From: Microglena sp. YARC
Taxonomy: Eukaryota > Chlorophyta > Chlorophyceae > Chlamydomonadales > Chlamydomonadaceae
Reading direction: 5' to 3'
NCBI GenBank assembly: GCA_022414725.1
Contig: CM039463.1
Span: 36,160,863-36,224,862, forward strand
Length of the DNA: 64,000 nt
Part shown: positions 57,157-64,000 of the stretch, one piece after another
Layout of the letters: every line of letters starts with the position of its first letter
How positions within the stretch are numbered: position 1 is the first letter of the stretch
Notes under the pieces: generated by a model
Seen by the model: the letters and a program-made list of their open reading frames with translations, nothing else
Told to the model about the DNA's origin: nothing
Databases searched by the model: none
Position numbers and translations under genes: made by a program

Positions 57157-58519
57157 ATGTGTGCGTGCGTATGTGTGCGCCTGTGTGTGTTTGTGCGGGT
57201 GTGTGCGCGTCTGTGCGTGCGTATGTGTGCGTGGGTGTGTGCCTGTGTGTGTATGTGAGCGCCTGTGTGTGTTGTGTTGTGAGCGCCTGTATGTGTGCGT
57301 ATGTGTGCGGGTGTGTGCGCGTCTATGCGTGCGTATGTGTGCATAGATGTGTGCCTGTGTGTATGTGTGCGTGCGTGTGCATGTGTGTGAGCGTGTGAGT
57401 GTGCTCATGCTGCATTTATCTGTTCCTCTTTCATGGAGAGCTTGAGTGTGAGAGTGAGTGTGGGGTTTATGTTTATGTTTATGTTTATGATTAGGTTCTG
57501 TCCTCGCAAGTGCACGATGAGCTGCATTTGTTTAGTTGTGAAAGGATTTTCACCCCAGGAGGTGGGTCTCCCTACGCAAATCAGCGACCCGAGGATTTAG
57601 TTTGAATGGCGCTGCCACTCCTACAAAAGAGTAGGCGCACTTAAGGTCGGTGGGAGATACCGACCCTCGACCAAACGAACATTCACCGCCACCCCTATTG
57701 ACCACGACAGACGATGTGCTGCAATTTCAAGCTCATACGGAAGCCGTTGAGGCGTCTTACGTGCGTCTCGGTAGGGTGAGGGTAGGCTGAGGTGCGGTGT
57801 GGTGTGCTAGGCTGTGCTGAGCTGTGGTGACGCGGAATATGAACCTGAGTGCATGCGTGTCTGGTTGCGAGTTAATGCGCTTGTAATCGACAGAGTGTGC
57901 ATTTGTCTGCCCCTGGAACATATGCCCTTACTATTAAGATTGTTGGAGTTTGGACAAGTCCCTTTGGTTCATTTGGCTGCCCCTGGACTGTAACATAAAT
58001 ACATGCCTGTCTGCCCTATCTTCACCCACATACCTTGCCGATGATGACAGGCTTCACTCCCACTGCTTGCTTGATCATCCAAGGCCCGACCTCGATGTGG
58101 GGGATGAGCTTGAGCATTGTGTTGCGTGTGGCACAGTCCCCGTGGACGAACCTACACAACACGCAAGGAAGAGCAGATTATAAGGAAAGGTGAGCATGAA
58201 GTTGCATGTGGCGCAGTTCACATGGACAAACCTACATAACACGCAAAAAAGTGCAGATAAGGAAAGGTGAGCATGAAGTTGCGTGTGGCGCAGTCTACAT
58301 GGACGAACCTACATAACACGCATCACAATGCTCAAGCTCATCCCAAGTCAAAGGGCGTCCAGCCAATCCCCCCCCCCCCCCCCCCCACTCCCCTGCCCAA
58401 CCTGTCACTGCCCCCCCCCCCCCCCCCCACCCCACACACACACACCTGTGCAGCAGGAAGTCAAAGGGTGTTCAATCATGACCACCCTTGAGCATGGAGT
58501 TCTGTAGCCGCTCCCCCCC

Positions 58520-58550
<31 letters not shown>

Positions 58551-61500
58551 ACACACCTGTGCAGCAGGAAGTCAAAGGGCGTCCAATCATGACTGCCCTG
58601 CAGCATGGGGTTCTGTGGCCTCTCTCCCAACATACGCGGGTGGCTTTCGCTCACAAAGGACGCTACAAATCCTAGGAGTGGGGTGCCTGGCATGGTGATG
58701 TGGATGATGATGCCAAAAGGCATGCCGCTCCTCCGGATGGCGGGCAGGAAGCGAGCAATGTGGTCCATGGGGTGGGGCACGGGCACAATGTCGATAGAGG
58801 CCAGGGTGAACGCGCAACGACCAGCCGGGATTTTCTTGCGGTCTGTCAAGTACTTGGCGCCTCGTACCACAAAGGGGGCAGCCTGGGGCAATGGAGTTGA
58901 TCAGGTGATGTGGATGGTGATGTGGATGGTGATGTGGATGGTGATGTGGATGGTGATGTGGATGGTGATGTGGATGGTGATGTGGACAGTGATGTGGACA
59001 GTGATGTGTTCCATGGGGTGGGAAAACGGGCACAATGTCGATGGAGGCCAGGGTGAACGCACAACGACCAGCCGGGATCTTCTTGCGGTCTGTCAAGAAC
59101 TTGGCGCCTCGTACCACTAAGGGGGCAGCCTGGGGCAATGGGGTTGATCAGGTGATGTGGATGGCGATGTGGATGGTGATGAGTTCCATGGGGTGGGACA
59201 ACGGGCATAATGTTGATAGAGGCCAGGGTGAACGCACAACGACCAGCCAGGATCTTCTTGCGGTCTGTCAAGTAATTGGCGCCTTGTACCACAAAGGGGG
59301 TAGACTGGGGCAATGGGGTTGATCAGGTGATGTGGATGGTGATGTGTTCCATGGGGTGGGACAACGGGCACAATGTCGATAGAGGCCAGGGTGAACGCAC
59401 AACGACCAGCCGGGATCTTCTTGCGGTCTGTCAAGTACTTGGCGCTTCGTACCACAAAGAGGGCAGCCTGGGGCAATGGGGGGAATAAGGTCCTTGGTGA
59501 TGGTGATGTGGATGATGATAGCAAAGGGCAAGCCCCTCGTTCGGATGGAGGGTAGCCTGGGGCAATGGGGACAAGTCCTATGCAGCATCGCAAGGGACGC
59601 GGAAAAATGGCGGAGTTTGTTGGCAACGGAACGAAAGTTGGCAACGATGGAGCTGACCGAAGCGAGTTAGTTACGCGACCGTTGGATGACGTGTCAGGCT
59701 TTAAGCAATTTTCGGTCGGACAAACAGACAAATGGGTAAACATGGGGGCCCCCTTGAAGAGGGGGCTCCGCCAAAAATACAGGTACTGGTGATGTGGATG
59801 GTGATGATGATGATGATGATGATGATAACAAAGGGCATGCCGCTCGTCCGGATGGCGGGCAGGAAGCGAGCAATGTGGTCCATGGGGTGGGGCACGCGCA
59901 CAATGTCGATAAAGGCCAGGGTGAAAGCGCAACGACCAGCCAGGATCTTCTTGCGGTCTGTCAAGTACTTGGCGCCTCGTACCACAAAGGGGGCAGCTTG
60001 GGGCAATGGGGTTGATCAGGTCATTGGTGATGTGGATGGTGATGTGGTCCATGGGGTGGGACAACGGGCACAATGTTGATGGAGGCCAGGGTGAACACGC
60101 AACGACCAGCTGGGATCTTCTTCCGGTCTGTCAGGTACTTGGCGCCTCGAACCACAAAGGGGGCAGCCTGGTGTAACGTGTTCCCAAACAAGCATTTTGT
60201 GAGATGAGAGCAGTAGCCAATAAACAAACAAATGGCTAATGGGGATCTTTTGCCGTCGGTCAGCTACTTGGCCTCTCGAAAGACAAAGGGGGCAGCCTGG
60301 TGTAACGTGGTGCAAAACAAATATTATTTTATATAACAATTTGTATACAGTATTATTTGAAGTATTATTTTATACATTATTCCCTGCATTATTCGGGCAT
60401 TATTCTTTATTATTTTACCTTGCCAGGCACATGCAGCTGGTCCCATGTAGTGTGATCCAGCGTTGAAATACACAACTATCACATGCAGCAGCCTGGCACT
60501 ATGTAGTACATTTTGTGCCGCACCACACACACACACAAACAAACTCATACCGGTCACATACCCCCCTACAACCCCCTACAAAAGTACGACCCCAACACAT
60601 ACCCACCAACAACCCACACATACACACATACCTTGCCAGGCACATGCAGCTGGTCCCATGTAGTGTGATCCAGCGTTGAAACACACAACTACCACATGCA
60701 GCAGCCTGGCACTATGTAGTACATTTTGTGCTGCACCACACACACACACAAACAAACTCATACCGGTCACATACCCCCCTACAACCCCCTACAAAAGTAC
60801 GATCCCAACACATACCCACCAACAACCCACACGTACACACATACCTTGCCAGGCACATGCAGCTGGTCCCATGTAGTGTGATCCAGCGTTGAAATACACA
60901 ACTACTACATGCAGCAGCCTGGCACTATGTAGTACATTTTGTGCTGCACCACACACACACACAAACAAACTCATACCGGTCACATGCCCCCCTACAACCC
61001 CCTACAAAAGTACGACCCCAACACATACCTACCAACAACCCACACATACACACATACCTTGCCAGGCACATGCAGCTGGTCCCATGCAGTGTGATCCAGC
61101 GTTGAAATACATTACAATCCACAAGCAGCAGCCTGGCACTATGTAACACATTTTGTGCTGCACCATACACACACACACACACAAACAAACTCCTACCGCT
61201 GACATACCCCCCTACAACCCCCTACAACAGTACGACCCCACCAACAACCCACACATACACACATACCTTGCCAGGCACATGCAGCTGGTCCCATGCGGTG
61301 TGATCCAGCGTTGAAATACACAACTACCAAATGCAGCAGCATGAAACTATGTAACACATTTTGTGTTGCAGCACACACAAACAAACAAACTCATACTGCG
61401 CACATACCCACCTACAAACCCCTACAACAGTACAACCGCAACACATACCCACCAACAACCCACACATACACACACAAATGCACGCGTACCTTGCCAGGCA

Positions 61501-61950
61501 CATGCAGCTGGTCCCATGTAGTGTGATCCTTGTTTTTGCACCACACACACGCTCAGACACACACACACACACACACTCAGACACAAACGCACGCATACCT
61601 TGCCAGGAGACATGCAGCGGGTCCCATGTAGTGTGATCCTTGTCTTTGCATCACACCTTCATGCATCTGGTCCCATGAAGTGTGATCCAGCGCAGAAATA
61701 TGTTTTTACCACATGCAGCAGCATGAAACAATGTACAGATGCCGTGTTGCAGCACACACACACGCACACACATACACACACACACACGCACGCACGCACA
61801 CACGCACGCACGCACACACAAACACACACGCACGCACACACGCACGCACGCACGCACACACGCACGCACGCACACACTCTCACACACACACACACGCACG
61901 CACACACACACACACACACACGCACGCACGCACACACACACACACACACT

Positions 61951-61992
<42 letters not shown>

Positions 61993-62700
61993 CATACCGC
62001 GCACATACCCACCAACAACCCCCACATACACACACAAACATAGACCTAACTTGCCAGGTACATGCAGCGGGTCCCTCGTAGTTTGATCCAGTGTAGAAAA
62101 ACGTTATAACCACGTGCAGCAGCATGACAAAAAGAAGTAATGATAACGCCTGGTGGGGCGTGGTATTAAGGGAGCCCCGTCTTAACTATGTTAAACATGC
62201 TGTGTTGCAGCATACACACATACACACATACCTTGCCAGGCACATGCAGCTGGTCCCATGTAGTGTGATCCAGCGTTGACATCGCCCTAATCCTGTCGAT
62301 ATCTAACCCCACTCGTGTGCTGGCGGCAGTGCCATCGCTACTACTGGACGCTGCCTGCTCCTCCTCCCCCTCCTCTGCAGCTGGCCGGGCTAAGCCCCCC
62401 CCACTGCTGCCCTCCTCGTCTGAAGACACCCGCCTAGCTGGCATCTTGGCCTGAGCTGCCCGTAGAGCGATGGTGGCAGCGGCCCGTACCGCCTCCTCTG
62501 TTGTACCGCTGATTGAAGCGACGCCCACGCTCACGACCGCCCCCACCCCGGACTCCTCCTGGCTTTGGATCAGGATCTCCTCTGTACTGCAGGAGTACAT
62601 TCGCTGCTCTAGGGAATGCATTCGTTCGCCCTCAATGTGCGCCCCGTCGTCTAAGTCTATCATGGAAGCTGCTGAGAAGCTGCCTGCTGAGCTGGCTCCC
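55970..62700 (-). CDS. EDR2_C (DUF1336) domain protein gene, five visible exons
   Basis: Exons 62700-62232, 58882-58557, 58151-58034, 57039-56910 and 56148-55970 (stop TGA 55970-55972) join in phases 0, 2, 0 and 1, all with GT/AG ends. The last four encode a ~250-residue EDR2 C-terminal domain: [20 protein letters not shown], then [70 protein letters not shown] and [17 protein letters not shown]. The first exon is low-complexity (Ser/Glu/Ala) and ends [10 protein letters not shown]. In plants this domain follows PH and START lipid-binding domains in EDR2, a negative regulator of defence and cell death; a lipid-linked role is likely here but unproven. PH/START exons are not visible. Every intron carries copies of its flanking exon edges. 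Further 5' exons probably lie above 63100. Confidence 0.88.
56149..56909 (-). repeat. Intron of EDR2-like gene with exon-edge copies and G-rich array
   Basis: Three acceptor-side copies of the last exon's start (TTTTGTGCTGGAGGGCATCC-type) lie near 56257-56302, 56385-56420 and, degraded, 56678-56700. One donor-side copy of the preceding exon lies at about 56777-56846; read on the minus strand it gives [20 protein letters not shown] against the real [20 protein letters not shown]. Between them is a GGGTTGGGTTGTGGGGGGAG array (56430-56650). Confidence 0.85.
57085..57412. repeat. TG/CG-rich microsatellite
   Basis: (GTGTGC)n and (GTGTGCGTAT)n within the 57040-58033 intron. Confidence 0.95.
57413..58033. 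other. Intron sequence with dispersed-repeat fragments
   Basis: 57533-57575 is an inverted match to 9640-9680, and 57945-58010 matches the ends of 6300-6440 and 46430-46565. The ~250 bp between is unique; I see no exon in it. Confidence 0.5.
58152..58556 (-). repeat. Intron with two acceptor-side and two donor-side exon-edge copies plus poly-C
   Basis: Acceptor-side: about 58192-58235 and 58265-58310 repeat the first ~40 nt of exon 58151-58034 (TTCGTCCATGTAGACTGCGC type). Donor-side: 58446-58513 repeats the last ~60 nt of exon 58882-58557 with its GTGTGTG donor, and 58335-58365 is a shorter one. C tracts of about 18-24 bases lie at 58369, 58411 and 58514. Confidence 0.8.
58883..60300 (-). 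repeat. Acceptor-side exon-edge array in the EDR2-like gene
   Basis: About seven copies of the start of exon 58882-58557, with acceptor boundaries near 59129, 59304, 59467, 59556 (partial), 59997, 60167 and 60296. Each repeats up to ~130-190 nt (GCTGCCCCCTTTGTGGTACG, CTTGACAGACCGCAAGAAGA, then CCTCTATCGACATTGTGCCC). The copy near 59556 has a different, more internal exon piece joined to the acceptor. A GATGTGGATGGT minisatellite (58905-59000) lies between the real exon and the first copy. Confidence 0.88.
59570..59735 (+). repeat. Dispersed ~160-bp repeat inserted among exon-edge copies
   Basis: ACAAGTCCTATGCAGCATCG to AATTTTCGGTCGGACAAAC, sister of 53774-53935. It interrupts the acceptor-side array, so the array predates it. 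Confidence 0.75.
61740..61990. repeat. (CA)n/(CACG)n microsatellite
   Basis: Expansion of the (CA)n already present in each 213-bp donor-side unit. Confidence 0.95.
62132..62186 (+). repeat. ~55-bp mini-element, copy 2
   Basis: GTAATGATAACGCCTGGTGG through AGCCCCGTCTTA interrupts a donor-side unit. Neighbouring units read GCATGAAACTATGTAACAC without it, so this is a clean insertion of about 55 bp. Confidence 0.8.
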
Positions 62701-62703
62701 CTG

Positions 62704-63110
62704 TGAAGTGGGGCAGGGGTAGGTAGAGGGGTGGGGGTTGGTGTAGGGGTGGGTATGTAGGGGCAGGGTGGGGTGGGGGTAGAGGGGTGGGAGTTGGCAG
62801 AGGGGTAGGGGGGTGGGGGAGGGGTACAGGGGTGGGGGTGGGTGTAGGGGTGGGTGTAAGTGTTGTGTTGATGTGTGCCCCGTCTTCTAGGTCAATCATG
62901 AAGCTGCTGAGAAGCTGCCCGCTGAGCTGGTGCCCCAGTGAAGTGGGGTAGGTGGGTGGGTGGGAGGGGTAGAAGGGGAGGGGTTGGGGGGGTTGTTTTG
63001 ATATGCTCCTTGTTCCATGGTTGCCCCGTCGTCTAGGTCAATCATGGAAGCTGCTGAGAAGCTACCCTCTGAGCTGGCTCCCCTGTGAAAGCTGGGTAGG
63101 GGGGTGGGGG
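62704..63110 (-). repeat. Acceptor-side copies of exon 62700-62232
   Basis: Two copies of the exon start (minus strand GGGAGCCAGCTCAGAGGG, then GCTTCTCAGCAGCTTCCATG and ATTGACCTAGACGACGGGGC type), with boundaries near 62934 and 63082. The 63082 copy keeps CACAG; the 62934 copy reads CACTG and has lost the acceptor. GGTGGGGGTAGAGGGGTG repeats separate them. Confidence 0.8.
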
Positions 63111-64000
63111 TTTCATACCTGGAAGTAGTTTTTTTCTAGCTTCATGGTTTTAGGCCTCCTCCAGGGACAGCGTTTTGTTGAGTTTTGTTGCGTTTTGTTG
63201 CGTTTTGTAGCTTTTCAGGGCCATTTAGGTCTGCTGAAGGCTTTTTAGGCCATTTGGGGGGGGGATTTCATAGATGCAATTTGGCCCAAGTGGGGTCAGA
63301 AGTAGCGATTGCTATATATAGGGGGGAAACAAAACTAGGGAGAAAAGAAGCTCCAGTCGGCAAAGTTATCGGGTCCACAACTTCCGCTTGGAACTGCATG
63401 CGGAACAATCAACAGAACAACTACCTTTATCAATCGAATGATGCAAGGCACCCCCATGATACAGCATATATGATACAAGGGTAGACTACATCTTTAGCCA
63501 GTTTATTAACCTCCTTAGGCAGTGCCGATTACTTACATTTGAAGAGCGGGTTGCTTGGTTTTGTCTTGGCACAAGAAAAAACAACGATTACTTACACTTG
63601 AAGAGCGGGTTGCTTGGTTTTGTCTTGGCACAAGAAATAAACAACGCACCTGTGGAAGCTACTAGGAGGAGAAAAGAAGCTTTTGAATGCAAAATGAGCC
63701 TAATTAGACACCATAACACTAAGTGGTGGCTGAGAGAGTGGCTGTACAGTGGGTTCCGGAGCCGGGGGGAGGGGGGGGGGGGGGTCTGCAGAAGGGTGCC
63801 TCAGCACTTTTTTGTGATGGTGTTTTTCACTTTTTTTTGCCCTCCCTCCCCCCCCCCACCCCCCCGCCCCTGTGTGAATGCACAATTATCTGGTGCACTA
63901 CTTCCAAATGGAACTACAAGCAGAACAATCACCTGAACAATCCCTAACCCTATAAGTTAAATGATGCAAGGCACCCCCATGGTCCTGTGCACATGATGTA
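63111..64000 (-). repeat. Repeats that may hold a further 5' exon edge of the EDR2-like gene
   Basis: A 62-bp duplication (63527-63588 and 63590-63655) reads on the minus strand CCAAGCAACCCGCTCTTCAA/GTGTAAGT, an exon-like end (NPLFK) with a good donor. GATGCAAGGCACCCCCATG recurs at 63439 and 63963. A G tract lies near 63770 and poly-C near 63850. No complete exon could be confirmed. Confidence 0.35.

Larger units (their letters stand above)
60400..62231 (-). repeat. Donor-side exon-edge array in the EDR2-like gene
   Basis: Eight copies of the last ~45 nt of exon 62700-62232 (minus strand CACACTACATGGGACCAGCT then GCATGTGCCTGGCAAG) plus donor. Exon boundaries lie at about 60419, 60632, 60845, 61058, 61267, 61490, 61599 and 62051. 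Four are 213 bp apart almost exactly. The shared intronic part includes TACATTTTGTGCTGCACCAC and (CA)n. Most keep GTATGTG; the one at 60419 has GTAAAA and the one at 62051 GTTAGG. Confidence 0.92.

Noticed and set aside
60419..62051. The eight donor-side copies as extra exons of the EDR2-like gene
   Set aside because: They have no acceptor upstream of the ~45-nt exon piece, so they cannot be spliced as internal exons. Only the copy ending at 62232 extends into a full exon.

Overview
The window is nuclear DNA of a green alga. The best marker is a compact two-exon gene (50757-51124) for ASA8, a subunit of the atypical mitochondrial ATP synthase of chlorophycean algae. It is followed about 80 nt later by TGTAA, the usual chlorophycean polyadenylation signal. 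Introns with GT/AG ends and consistent phases, a MULE transposon, hAT elements and very heavy tandem-repeat content fit a repeat-rich volvocalean genome (Dunaliella-like is my guess, not proven). I see no bacterial or organelle genes, rRNA or convincing tRNA.

Layout. 1-5 kb: a plus-strand gene end (exons 2709-2846 and 4277-4396) embedded in repeats, with a hAT element at 859-2126. 5-10 kb: repeats plus an orphan minus-strand ORF (8062-9003). 10153-28936: one 18.8-kb Mutator-like element with identical 55-bp inverted termini and a 9-bp target duplication GCGCGAGGG. It carries a minus-strand multi-exon MULE transposase and a plus-strand accessory gene, and one transposase intron is filled by about 9.2 kb of a ~183-bp satellite. 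29-33.5 kb: small dispersed elements. 33555-43915: a 10.4-kb array of an 18-bp unit. 44.8-50.2 kb: a minus-strand FHA-domain gene, divergent from ASA8. 52-55.9 kb: trinucleotide array and small hairpin elements. 55970-62700: a minus-strand EDR2_C (DUF1336) gene in five visible exons, continuing beyond the window or into its last kilobase.

The most unusual feature is shared by the three spliced host genes with long introns. Their introns are largely built from tandem arrays whose unit carries a real splice junction: the last ~45-70 nt of the upstream exon with its donor, or the first ~20-190 nt of the downstream exon with its acceptor. In the EDR2-like gene one intron has eight extra donor-side copies (often 213 bp apart) and about seven acceptor-side copies. 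Only the outermost donor and innermost acceptor keep the reading frame with complete exons. This looks like intron growth by repeated duplication of the exon edge.

Most long ORFs here are artefacts of repeats with period divisible by three (the 18-bp array is open in many frames on both strands) and are not called as genes.
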